Shown: in pieces, positions 35,806 to 45,329 of the stretch | How positions within the stretch are numbered: position 1 is the first letter of the stretch | Layout of the letters: every line of letters starts with the position of its first letter | Origin: Stenogyne calaminthoides | Lineage: Eukaryota; Streptophyta; Magnoliopsida; Lamiales; Lamiaceae | Assembly (NCBI GenBank): GCA_037126765.1 | Contig: JBBCBC010000016.1 | Coordinates: forward strand, 14,000,728-14,064,727 | Direction: 5' to 3' | Length of the DNA: 64,000 bases | Translations under genes and position numbers: made by a program | The notes under the pieces: generated by a model | Database searches by the model: none | What the model was told of the DNA's origin: nothing | What the model saw: only the letters and a program-made list of their open reading frames with translations

Positions 35806-37014
35806 CTCTCCTCAATGGCCATCGACGGATGTCATCACTTTCACTTTATCTCGAGAATATCTCATCCGAAGAGCTAGATCCTCCTCCGAGTGTTCTTCTT
35901 CTTGCAACCATGGCCTTTTTTTGCTTGAGAACTTCGGTCTCTTATAGCTTGTCTTTCTCTTCTCTCCTTAGCACTCAACTCGGACAATCATCTTTGGAAG
36001 TGACCTTTCTTCAAATAGCATCTGTTGGCATCATCATCCCGATCATTTTTCTTCTTTGGACTTGGAGTCCTTCTTTTTCGGATAAGATCCTTCAAAAGAA
36101 ACCTTCTTCTTCTCGGTTGATCCGTCCTCGGGTTTTCTTCTAGTACTGTGGTTCTGTAATAGCTTTTGTATTTTCCAAATCTACTATTAAGTCTCGTCAA
36201 AACCTCCTTGCCATCGGTCTTTAGCTTATCCTCAAGCTCATCCCGATGTTTGGCATGAGGGTTCTCGAACTCTCTAGTTTTATGAGTTTTTATCTTTGGC
36301 TTTTTAAAGCCACATTCTTACTTCGATGAAGAATCATCTTTCTTTTCAACCTTCTTGGATTTCTTATCAATTACAAATTCATAGGCCTTCATTTCGAGAA
36401 GACTTGTTGGTATGGCATTGAACTAATGTTCTTGGTGTTTTCAATCACCAACGCATGAATATCCCATTTCTTAGAAAAGACCTTTAAGAATTTTCAATGC
36501 CACTTCTCTTTGTGGATATCTCTTTCCAAGTCGTTTAGATCATTCATGATGCTTTAGTGAATCGACTTCCAATTTGTCTATTGATTCACCATCATCCATT
36601 TTCAAAACCTAAAACTTTCCAATTGCCAATAAAGTTTGTTTTCTTTTTATATGATTTGTGCCTTGGCACATAACGATAGTGTATCCCATATTTCCTTAGC
36701 GATATTACGGTGAGAGATCATTCCCATCACACCATCATCAATTGTAATTATATAGTGTGTCTTTTTGCAATGTAGTCTAGATTGACTAACTTTCTCTCCT
36801 CAGAGTTAGTTGGTCATCGGACTTAGGAAATTCTTCTAGGATCAATTCTCTTTCTTCAGATTAAGATATTCACCACAAGAAATTTGAATGGTCCTTGAGA
36901 AACCACTTTCCACATACGCTCATGTTTGGAATACAGATGAGCTGCATTCTCGATCTCCATAGATCATAGTTCTCTCGAGAACATGGGAAGTTTTTAGAAG
37001 ACATTTTTCTCGAT
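35806..37014 (-). pseudogene. gag: S3 gag remnant fused to integrase remnant by deletion
   Basis: It starts at about 37014 with the MSSKNFPCSRENYDLW region and runs through degraded N-terminal domain sequence (36200-36900). It then reaches the nucleocapsid area (36200-35988, RFGKYKSYYR; only the first part of the zinc knuckle is recognisable) and the acidic block, and ends at MAIEE-like sequence (35810). There it joins integrase sequence. By comparison with S2 (25612 to about 23481) roughly 2.1 kb is missing: gag C-terminus, PR and most of IN. Confidence 0.82.
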
Positions 37015-37118
37015 CTTTTGAAAGGAAATTTTTTTTCAAAAAATAAGATCGATTCGGATAACCACAAGTATTTTTGAAAGTAAAACTTTGGTCAACACAC
37101 AGTGATCAAGTTGAACCA

Positions 37119-37130
37119 ATAATCTTACCA
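37119..37130 (-). other. S3 primer-binding site, degraded
   Basis: At the PBS position the plus strand reads ATAATCTTACCA where S1 has GCTCTGATACCA. The CTG-containing core is altered, consistent with the CAG/CTG replacement pattern rather than with a working PBS. Confidence 0.6.
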
Positions 37131-37132
37131 CT

Positions 37133-39051
37133 TGTTGGTCCCGGTGAAAATGAGTCTTACATGTGTATGGGGGAATACCGTGTTCAATGATTTTAAAGCT
37201 TTTTCTTCTTGAGGTCGGCTTTTTCGATAATCCTCGAAGATTAGGTTAAAGAGAAGCACGATCGCTCTGAAGTCAAAGTTCTTCGAGACAATTGATCCCG
37301 AGCCGCTTTTCGGATACCTCGGATAATCCCAATGAATCCTAGTGTCGAGATCTGAGTTGCTTGGATCGGATAACTAGCTTCTTGAATCCTCGGAAGAGAG
37401 TTCAATTTGATAACTATCTCATTCTAGCTACTCATCAAATGCGGAATGGTTGGCCCTTAGATTATACTCGTTTTAAGCTTTCTTTCAAAAACCTTCCCTT
37501 TATGAAATAGTGATTAGGTTGTGATTCACTTATGCAACTTCAATTGGATTGATTCCAACCTAATATCGATGAAAAGTATGCTTTCAAAATCGGTCAATCT
37601 GAAAGATAAGCAAAGATAAGGAAAGCAATAAAGAACACAACAATTATAGTGGTTCCGAGACTCAAGCTCCTACGTCCATCTCTCGACTCTTGAAAATTCA
37701 CTATCAACTTCGAGCTTTTACGACTACCTCGTAGTTTACTTACTCAACTTCGTACGAGTTTTTCGACTACTCCACGTAGTTTACTTACTCAACCCGACCT
37801 TGAGTTTTTACATCGACTACCTCCATAATGGTTTACTTACTCAAACACACACACAAGCTTTTGGACTACCTCAGAGGCTTACTAACTTCTCCTCTAGAGT
37901 TTTTACGACTACTCCGCGTGGTTTACTAACTCTTTACAACTCTACTCACCAACAAACACACTCCAACTACCTTCTCAAGGGTTTGGGGTTTCTTGGTTGG
38001 TTTCCAACTAGGATGAGATATCCTTTACAATGAAGCACAATGCAAAGGTTTAGGATATCTCGACTAAGCTTTGGATAAATCTTATCAAGCTAGGCTTAGT
38101 AAAGTGAGCTCTCTTCAATATAGAAGCACTTGGGAAATTCAAGGTATTTCGAGTGCTTTATTTTTGCAAGAATAAGTTCGAGCTCTTGAGTTGCGTATAA
38201 ATTTCCTTTCACCTTACAATGTAGAGGGTCGCCAGTATTTATAGGCATACACCAAGGTTACTCTTGAAAACTATCCGTTGGAGAGATAACTTCGTGAGTT
38301 CCCTCATATGGTGTGTGAAACGGCTATATTTAGGTCCAAACTCCCTAACACTTTCTAGGCAATAGTCTTTCATGTAGCGGTCTTCACTTTTTGTAGTCCG
38401 GAACTTTTCATTACATCGACATCTTTTTTCAATGACTTTGTCCTTTATCGATGTCGGTGTATATCACAATGTCGTCTTCCTCTTTTTGACTTTTGTCTTG
38501 ATTAATGGTAGACACCTTCAATATTTTGGTTACAAACTCGAGTTTGATATAACCTTAACAACACTTTTGACTTAGTTCCTTTTATGCGTTTTGAATGTCT
38601 TGACAATATCTATCTTTCTAAGGCATTGCGTTTCTCTCGATGTTGCATCCTTGAGATAGATATATTCGATTACCTCGGATCATTCGAGGTTCATCTTGAG
38701 CTTTCAATACATTCTTGAGTCTTGATAATTTCTTATGCATTCAATTTCTTGATCTTCGGTTTCTCGGTCTTTTTAGTCTTGCGTCTTGAGTTTTTTTTGA
38801 GTCTTTAAATTTATCTTGGTGATATCTTGAGTCTTTTTATCTTTGAGTCTTGGTTCTCGGTTTCATATCTTGAATCTTCATCAGACTTTCGATCAAACTA
38901 TATCTGGCTTTATACATTTTGCGAGATAACATCCTCAATACTCTAATAATCGAATCGACTCAACTATCAAGATCATTCAACATGTCATACTTAGGGGTTT
39001 TGGGATCTTAATCAAAATCATATAATCTTTTATTAAATTCATCTCCCCAAT
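37133..39051 (-). repeat. S3 5' LTR (1919 bp)
   Basis: It begins TGTTGG at 37133 and ends CCCCAAT in place of CCCAACA at 39051. The GAAGG duplication follows. It pairs with 26824-28743. Confidence 0.93.
38236..38243 (-). promoter_or_regulatory. S3 5' LTR TATA box
   Basis: TATAAATA on the minus strand at the conserved position. It is the promoter that would make the S3 genomic RNA. Confidence 0.7.
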
Positions 39052-39168
39052 GAAGGCATGATGATGAGCCTTGTAAGATATCGGCAAATAGATGCATTTG
39101 GAGACCACCGATTCTTTTTCAAGAAATTAGACTATAGCTTACCAAAGCGGTGGTCAAGTTGAACTATT
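39052..39168 (-). pseudogene. gag: S2 gag first codons and short leader
   Basis: The ATG at 39059-39057 followed by CCTTC at 39056-39052 supplies Met and most of the next two codons of S2 gag. The frame resumes at 26818 after S3. The leader up to 39168 is homologous to the S1 leader (1445-1563). Confidence 0.9.
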
Positions 39169-39179
39169 GCTCGATACCA
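39169..39179 (-). other. S2 primer-binding site with one base missing
   Basis: The plus strand reads GCTCGATACCA; a working site is GCTCTGATACCA. The missing T is in a CTG, turning CTGA into CGA. A site that must pair with tRNA would not be expected to carry this at insertion. Confidence 0.85.
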
Positions 39180-40230
39180 CTTGTTGGTCCCGGTGCTAAC
39201 GAGTCTCACACGTGTATGGGGGAATACACGTGTTCGATGATTTTAAAACTTTTCTTTTCATAGGTCGGATGGGTCGTTGTCCCGATCATTTGGCCTGGAA
39301 GATGAATCATACGAGTCAAAGTCTCTTTGAGACAATGATCCCGAGCTTTATTTTCGAAGCTTTAGATTAATGGCAACCGAGCTCGAAGTTTTTTAGAGAT
39401 CCCGAAATTCTTGATCGATAACTATCTTCTTGAACCCTCGAATGTTAGTTCGATTTGGTAACTATCTAATTTAGCTACTCAAGTGTCTAAAATATGGTTG
39501 GCCCTAAGTTTATACTCGTTTTTAGCTTTCTTTAATATCTTCCTTTTAATGAAACAAAGGATTAAGGCCAGGATCGGTTTGATGCAAGTTCAGTGGATTG
39601 ATTCCAACTGAATATTAGTGAATTATGCTTTCAATGAAAAACATGCAACATATAATAATGCAATAGAGAAAGCAAAACAACACAGCAATTATAGTGGTTC
39701 AGAGACTCAAGCTCCTACATCCACTCTCTCTGACCTTCAGAGAAATTCCTTAACCACTTCCTAAAAGCTTTATTTACTCATTGCAGCTTTACTCACTTTT
39801 CTACCTTGAGCTTTCTTCTTGACTCACTGCGACACTAACTCAATACACACACAAGAGTTCGGGACTACCACAAGTAGCTTACTAACTTCTTCTCTAGAGT
39901 TTTCTGGCTAACTCACTTGTAGCTTACTAACTCTTTACAACTCCAACTCACCAACAAACACACTCAAACTACCTTACAAAGGGTTTGGGTTTTACGGTTG
40001 GTTTCAACTAGGATGAGATATCCTTTACAATAAGAACAATGCAAAGGCTAGGATATCTCTACTAAGCTTTGGATATATCTTATCAATCTAGGCTTAGTGA
40101 ATGAGCTCTCTCCAATGTGAAACACTTGGGAAATTCTAGGTTTTTCGAGTGCTTCAATTTGCAATAATACGAATGAGCTCTTGAGTTGCTTTCAAATTTC
40201 CCGTAACCTCTCAATGTAGAGGGTCACTAG

Positions 40231-40238
40231 TATTTATA
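40231..40238 (-). promoter_or_regulatory. S2 5' LTR TATA box
   Basis: TATAAATA on the minus strand. It would promote the S2 genomic transcript. Confidence 0.7.
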
Positions 40239-40719
40239 GGCAACTTCACCAAGGTCACTCTTGAAAAACTATCCGTTGGAGGAGATAGCTTCATGAGTTT
40301 CCTCTTATGGTGTTTGATGAACGACTATTTTTAGGGTTTGAATACTCCCTTGCATGTTTTAGGAAATATGCTTTCATGTAGTCAATCACCACTTTTTGCA
40401 GTCTGGAACATAGTACTACTGACATGCTTGATGTCTGTCAAACTTTTCGATGTCGATTTTTTTGATGTTGTCTTCCTATGGTTCTTGTCTTGATAAATGT
40501 AGACAAACATAACGGCTCTTTTTTGGTCAACCTCTCTCTTGAGATAACCTTAAACAACACTTAGACTTAGTTCCTTTTTTGTCGCATATGAATGTCTTGG
40601 GCAATATCTATTTTTACGAATATTTGCGTTTTTCTCCGTTTTGTAGCCTTGTCCAGATATTATTGCCGCCTCGGGACATTCGAGTTATCTTGAGTATTGA
40701 TATTTTCTTGAGTCTTCGA

Positions 40720-41100
40720 TAACTCTTGTGTCTTGATGTCTTGATATCTTACGAGACTTGATGTCTTGATGTCTTCGAGTCTTGATGTCTTGAGTCTTGA
40801 CGTCTTACGAGTCTTGAGTCTTGATGACATCGAGTCTTTGGTGACATCTTGAGACTTGATGTCTTGATGACATCTTGAGTCTTTGGTGACATCTTGAGAC
40901 TTGATGTCTTGATGACATCTTGAGACTTGATGTCATCTTTGAGTCTTCGTTTCTTGACAAACTTCGATGCGCCGATTCTTTTTCGAAGTCTTGATTTTCT
41001 TGGCTTTCATCGAGTCTTCGATTTCTTCATAAACTTCTTCGAGTCTTGATTCGCAAACTTCTTGAGTCTTGAAAATCTTGAAACTTCTTGAGTCTTGAAA
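40720..41100 (-). repeat. S2 U3 tandem-like repeats
   Basis: Many alternating copies of GAGTCTTGATGTC, GATGACATC and TTGGTGACATCTTGAG occur here. A 45-bp unit is repeated almost exactly twice. The same array is in the 3' LTR (6920-7290) and shorter versions are in S1 and S3 LTRs. Its place upstream of the TATA box is that of an enhancer-like element. Confidence 0.75.
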
Positions 41101-41270
41101 TCTTCAAAATCTAACCTGATCTATATCTGTTGACTATACATGGTGCAGATAACATCCTGAACACTCTATACTGAATCCTGACTCAGTTTATCAAGATTAT
41201 CCTGAAGATGTCATACCCAGGGGTTTTGAGATCTAATCAAAATCGTCTTTATTAAATTCATCTCCCAACA

Positions 41271-41275
41271 AAAAC
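41271..41275. other. S2 target-site duplication, right copy (AAAAC)
   Basis: It follows CCAACA of the S2 5' LTR and matches 5370-5374. Confidence 0.85.
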
Positions 41276-41387
41276 TAATCACATGGGTGCGGTTTTGTCA
41301 AACAAAATAGCCGCACCCGGTGTTGAAACAAAAAAAAATTCAATTTCAAAATCAATTTTAATCATGCAATTAAAACGAAAGCCTGAA
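41276..41387 (-). other. D1 leader, first 112 bases
   Basis: It lies between D1's PBS and the S2 insertion. It contains a GGGTGCGG...CCGCACCC inverted repeat (41284-41318) able to form a stem. The B1 leader has a related GGGTACGG...CCGCACCC at 48046-48076. Confidence 0.7.
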
Positions 41388-41399
41388 GCTCTGATACCA
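41388..41399 (-). other. D1 primer-binding site
   Basis: The minus strand reads TGGTATCAGAGC, perfect for initiator Met-tRNA, one base from the LTR. Confidence 0.95.
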
Positions 41400-41400
41400 C

Positions 41401-41992
41401 TGTCGTAATATAGAGGCACGTAAACACGTATTACATGTGCAGTGGAATTAAACAATTCACCAACAACGAACATATAATTGCATAAACGATTACAATAATC
41501 ATAACAAGAAATCTTACATCAATTCGAAAGCAGAATTCTCAACTATGGTATCCACGTAATCCCCAATCACGGAGTTGCACGGATTTTCCAGAGGTCGAAT
41601 CCCGAGATGAATTTGCTAGGAAAATTTTAATTCTAGATCTTATGGAGAGAATAATGAATTAACGTTGTTTGTGAATTCCCAAGAGCTCATATATATAGGG
41701 AGGTCCAGCTTAAAACCCTAAGCTAGCCTGATTGGGAAATACAGATCGTGTGGTCAAAGAAAATATAGACCACAACTTTTGGATTTTAAAAGGCGTAATT
41801 AATGCATTTAATACATATACCTCGCGTCCGTATTTAAAGAATGTCAGTACAACATCATTTAAATATAATACTAAATGCAGGGCATAACTAAACAACACAT
41901 AAATAAGAACATAAATAGCAGGGGATCGGAGATACGTATCTGATTGACTGATATTGTAATCAGTCAATCACCACGAGTGAAAATTCCTAACA
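41401..41992 (-). repeat. D1 5' LTR (592 bp)
   Basis: On the minus strand it begins TGTTAGGAATTTTC and ends TTACGACA. The downstream half resembles the family B LTR (CACGTAAACACG, TAGCAAATTCATCTCGG), but the U3 half is different and much shorter. A TATA-like CTATATATAT lies at 41690-41698 (minus). Confidence 0.88.
41690..41698 (-). promoter_or_regulatory. D1 LTR TATA-like box
   Basis: The minus strand reads CTATATATAT upstream of GAGCTCTTGGG. The same arrangement is at 47674-47690 in the B1 LTR. Confidence 0.6.
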
Positions 41993-42181
41993 ATTTCTGA
42001 AGTGTTGATCTTAGTTTTCCTTCTAACCTTTAGTCTTTTCCCAACAATGTCAGTTGTACTACTGATTCTTCCTTATCAGTTGAAGTCCCCCCTTCAACTG
42101 TTATTCCTTTTCTGACCAGTCCTTGACTGATCCTTCCTAATCAGTTGAGGTTCCATTACTCAACTAATCCTCCTATTCTTG

Positions 42182-42581
42182 TCAGTTTCTTAACCAACTG
42201 GTCTTGGAGACCAATCCACCGAAGAATTCTGGTTCATCTTCTCCTAAGTCCAAAAGTCCTAGCTCGTTACATAGTTCTCTGAATTTGACTTCAGCTAGCG
42301 GCTTGGATAAGATATCAGCTTTCTGCTTATAAGTATGGATCTTTTCCATTCTAATGTTCTTCTTTTCCACATGGTCTCTGATAAAGTGATGTATGATGTC
42401 CACGTGCTTGTATCTGGTATGCATTCGTGGCTATAATGTTATAATCTTTCAGCTGCTGACAAAGCCAGAGCAGTTGGGAGCAACAGCTTCCTGCGATCAT
42501 ATATTCTGCTTCAGTAGTAGATGTGGCAACAGATGTCTGTTTCTTTGAAAACCAAGAGACCAGCTTATTTCCCAAAAACTG
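42182..42581 (-). pseudogene. pol: E1 RNase H with catalytic stretch deleted
   Basis: KLVSWFSKKQTSVATSTTEAEYM and SCCSQLLWLCQQLKDYNI (42575-42430) are typical copia RNase H. The sequence then jumps to MHTRYKHVDIIHHFIRDH and ADILSKPLAE. The intervening segment, which carries the CDN catalytic motif in S2 and C1, is missing at about 42424-42432. A TGA at 42581-42579 also cuts it from RT, where relatives have a Cys codon. The C-terminal tail after LGLLDLGEDEP is longer than in S2. Confidence 0.85.
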
Positions 42582-43727
42582 TCATGTACCTGAGGTTGAT
42601 TTTTTGTCTATTCTGCAACCTCCATAATTAGAATCAGAGTACCCACTAAGCTCTAAATTATCATCTGAAGAGTAGTATAACTCTAGGTTAACTGTCCCCT
42701 TCAGATACTTAAGAATCCACTTAGCTGCTTCCAGGTGGCTTTGCATTGGATTTGCCTGAAATCTGGCACATACACCTAATGCAAATGTTATATCTGGTCT
42801 GCTGGCAGTCAGGTATAACAGTGATCCAATGAAAGCCCTATACTCTTTCTGATTAGTTTTCTGACCATTCTCGTCTGAATCCATTCTGAAGGAAGTCATC
42901 ATTGGAATTCTGGCAGTCTTGCAGTTTTGAACTCCATACTTGGCCAACATATTTCTTGTATACTTGACCTGACAGATGAATATCCCTTCAGTACTTTGTC
43001 TTACCTGAAGACCTAGAAAGTAGTTCATCTGACCCATCATGGACATCTCAAATTTCCCTTGCATCAGTTTGCTGAACTTCTCACATAAGTTCTTATTGGG
43101 AGATCCGAAGATAATATTGTCCACATAGATATGAACCATCAGAATATCTTCCCCGTCATCAATTCTGAACAAAGTTCTATCTATCAGTCCCTTAGTGAAC
43201 CCGCTATCTAGCAAGAACTGGGATAGTGTATCATACCAAGCTCTGGGAGTCTGTTTCAGTCCATAAAGAGCTTTTTTTAAACGGTACACCTGGTTGCTCA
43301 TTTCAAAGTCAGGAGGTTGTTCAACATAAACTTCCTCAGATAGTACCCCATTTAAGAATGCACTTTTTACATCCATTTGATACACAATAAACCCTTTATG
43401 AGCAACATAAGCCAGAAATAGCCGAATGGCTTCAAGGCGAGCGACTGGTGCAAAGGTTTCATCATAATCAATCCCTTCTGATTGTGAATATCCCTTAGCA
43501 ACAAGTCTTGCCTTATTTCTGGTTATCACATTGTGCTCATCCTTCTTGTTCTTGAAGACCCACTTAGTACCAATCACATCTTGATGAGTTGGTCTGTCTA
43601 CAAGTTCCCAAACTTGATTTCTTTCAAACTGATCTAGTTCTTCTTGCATGGCTAGTATCCAACTTGCATCAGCTACAACTTCTTCAACTGTGAGGGGTTT
43701 CTTCAAAGACAGATAACAACAATACAT
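42582..43727 (-). pseudogene. pol: E1 reverse transcriptase, 381 codons open but YVDN
   Basis: The longest intact RT frame in the window. It has VWELVDRPTHQDVIGTKWVF, KARLVAKGYSQSEGIDYDETF, QMDVKSAFLNG, VEQPPDF and LYGLKQTPRAWY. At 43127-43116 the active site reads YVDN instead of YVDD: the second catalytic Asp is AAT (Asn), a G to A change that should abolish polymerisation. The frame continues through YLTASRPDITF and YSDSNYGGCRIDKKSTSGT. The integrase-RT linker upstream (43728-43952) contains stops. Confidence 0.93.
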
Positions 43728-43952
43728 TTCACTTTCACCAATCTGATGTCTAGTTTGAACTCTATCATACGGGTCTTCGATGATCAGGTCAGTTGGATGA
43801 CTGGTTATCCAGGTCCTTCTTCCCTGATTTACATCAGTTTGGAGATCATCATCCTATTCTGATAGAAAATCATCACTAGAGATTAGGATAGGTACTTCAG
43901 TAGGATCCACTTGGCATGGACATATCTCAGCTGATGTTGGACTCATCATGTG

Positions 43953-44760
43953 CTAAAGTCTGTCCGCCGGAACAACAGGTGTTCCCCGTGAACCAGATGG
44001 TTCAGTTGCTACTGTCTCAGCTGTACCAGCTTCTTCATCGACAATTGTACATACCTTAGGGTCTGACTGACCTGGTGAATCACCAAGATCAAAGTTAGGA
44101 ACATACACAGTGACGTGATTTGATTCCTTTTCTTTGATACTCAATTGATCCATTTTCTGAGCATCAGGTACTTGTTGTTCTGGTACGGCTTGTTCTGCGG
44201 CAGATTTCTCTTGTTCAGAAGATGTCTCATCAAAGACCACATGAGGTGTCTTCTCCACAACTAGGGTTCGCCTGTTGAACGCCCTGAAAGCTTTGCTGGT
44301 TGAGGAATATCCTAAGAATATACCCTCATCTGACTTAGCTTCAAAGGTTTTCAACTTACTCTTCCCATTGTTGTGAATAAAACACTTGCACCTAAAAATA
44401 TGGAAGTAAGAAACACGAGATTTTCTGCCCTTCCATAGTTCATAGGGTATTTTGAAGTGAGTTTTAGTCAGAGAACATCTGTTCTGAGTGTGACATGCAG
44501 TGTCGATTACTTTTGCCCAGAAATGGTTTGGAGTTGCATGTTCAGCCAACATTGTGCGAGCAGCTTCTTTGAGTGTTCTGTTCCTCTTTTCTGCTACACC
44601 ATTCTGTTGTGGCGTTCTGGCGGCTGATGTCTCATGTTGTATCCCAATCTCTTTGTAAAAATCAGCTATGAAAGAATTCAAGAATTCTGTTCCCTTATCT
44701 GATCTGATTTTCACAACACTGACACCTTTCTCATTCTATAATCTCTTGAGCAACTCAGGT
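43953..44760 (-). pseudogene. pol: E1 integrase core end, C-terminal domain and linker
   Basis: It opens with MKIRSDKGTEF (second catalytic Asp, residue 6), then TPQQNGVAEKRN (Glu 42; 35 residues between, as in DD35E). PYELWKGRKS, KCFIHNNGKSK, SDEGIFLGYSS and VVFDETSS follow, and then a Glu/Pro/Ser-rich linker to about codon 253, where the frame ends. A TAG-type stop just upstream (near 44740) separates it from the N-terminal part. Confidence 0.9.
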
Positions 44761-45329
44761 ATCTTTGTAGTAGTTTCATTCTTCTTATACAAGAATACAA
44801 CCCAGGCGAACTTGGAGAAATCATCCATGATCACAAGAGTGTATTTGCGTCCGCTGAAACTAAGTGGTGTAACTGGTCCGAATAAATCCATATGGAGCAG
44901 TTGCAATACTCTACTGGATGGAGGTGAAGGAATCCATTTGAATGAAGCCTTGACTTGCTTTCCCTTCTGACATGCGGCACATGTCTGATCTTAAGAGAAA
45001 ACTTCATTCGGGAGTCCCTCAACCAAGGACATCCTTGCTATCTTGTTAAGAGTTTTAAAGTTCAGAAAGTTCATTCTCTTGTGCCAGAGCCAACTGTTGC
45101 TTTTGGAACTCTTAACAATCAGGCACACATTTCTTGGACAACTGTCACAATCTGCAGTGTAGATCGTTCCTTTCCTAGAACCAGTTAGCAATATCTATTG
45201 AGTAGCATAATTTTTGATAGTGCACCGATCTGTCGATAACTCGATGCTGAATCCATTGTCACGGAATTATAAAACCGATAACAGGTTATGCTTCAAATCG
45301 TCGACATAAGAGACTCCAGTAACCTGTAC
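44761..45329 (-). pseudogene. pol: E1 protease end, integrase zinc module and first catalytic Asp
   Basis: It contains GVSYVDDLKHNLLSV-like protease end (45320-45270), LTGSRKGTIYTADCDSC and LWHKRMNFLNFKTLNK (HH of the zinc module). CAACQKGKQ (CC), HMDLFGPVTPLSFSGRKYTL (first Asp of the core) and VVFLYKKNETTTK follow. Stops occur near 44992 and 45195. The upstream part is lost at the B LTR junction 45330. Confidence 0.85.

Larger units (their letters stand above)
26824..39051 (-). mobile_element. S3: Sirevirus-like copia element (12.2 kb) with internal deletion, inserted in S2 gag
   Basis: It has LTRs 26824-28743 (3') and 37133-39051 (5'), PPT at 28744-28758, a damaged PBS at 37119-37130 and TSD GAAGG. 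The internal order on the minus strand is gag N-part, IN C-part, RT, RNase H, ORF3. Gag C-terminus, protease and the integrase core are missing at about 35806. Large parts show CAG/CTG replaced by CG-containing sequence, whereas about 33780-34780 does not. It belongs to the same subfamily as S1. Confidence 0.93.
5375..41270 (-). mobile_element. S2: Sirevirus-like copia element (~14.5 kb when insertions are removed), host of C1 and S3
   Basis: Order on the minus strand: 5' LTR (41270-39182), PBS (39179-39169), gag start (39059), S3 insertion, then gag, PR, IN, RT, RNase H (26818-20946), ORF3 (20284-16912), PPT (16652-16639) and 3' LTR (16638-5375, split by C1). It is flanked by AAAAC duplications. 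The length, long LTRs (about 2.09 kb) and third ORF after RNase H fit the Sirevirus lineage of Ty1/copia. All ORFs are broken, but this is the best-preserved Sirevirus-like coding region in the window. Confidence 0.93.
39182..41270 (-). repeat. S2 5' LTR (2089 bp)
   Basis: It runs from TGTTGG to CCAACA and pairs with 5375-7328 plus 16508-16638. Positions 39235-39570 and 40440-41090 show CG in place of CAG/CTG relative to the partner, while 39580-40430 is nearly identical to it. A 45-bp unit with GGTGACATCTTGAG is tandemly repeated at about 40850-40940 in U3. Confidence 0.95.
3542..41992 (-). mobile_element. D1: copia element, 5' LTR + leader + gag start, interrupted by S2 (5375-41270) and cut by S1
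   Basis: D1 is reconstructed from two outer pieces: 41276-41992 (start of leader, PBS and 592-bp 5' LTR) and 3542-5374 (rest of leader and gag N-terminus). They join at the S2 target site AAAAC (5370-5374 and 41271-41275). Leader and gag are close relatives of family B (49400-50600). D1 lies in E1's 3' flank; the bases after its LTR, ATTTC (41993-41997), are one TSD copy. Everything 3' of D1's gag codon 42 is displaced beyond the window by S1. Confidence 0.85.
41993..45329 (-). mobile_element. E1: Sirevirus-like copia pol, both ends lost to insertions
   Basis: Minus-strand pol from protease to RNase H. It is related to S2 pol (same motifs, clearly diverged). The left end is cut by D1 (41992) and the right end by a family B LTR (45330). 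No E1 LTR is in the window. It is the oldest layer of the nest. Positions 41998-42181 downstream of RNase H hold no recognisable feature. Confidence 0.85.

Noticed and set aside
28744..39051. RIP-like or 5mC deamination as the cause of the CG-rich patches
   Set aside because: Deamination gives C to T and loss of CG; here CAG/CTG become CG-containing and single bases are deleted, even in a primer-binding site.
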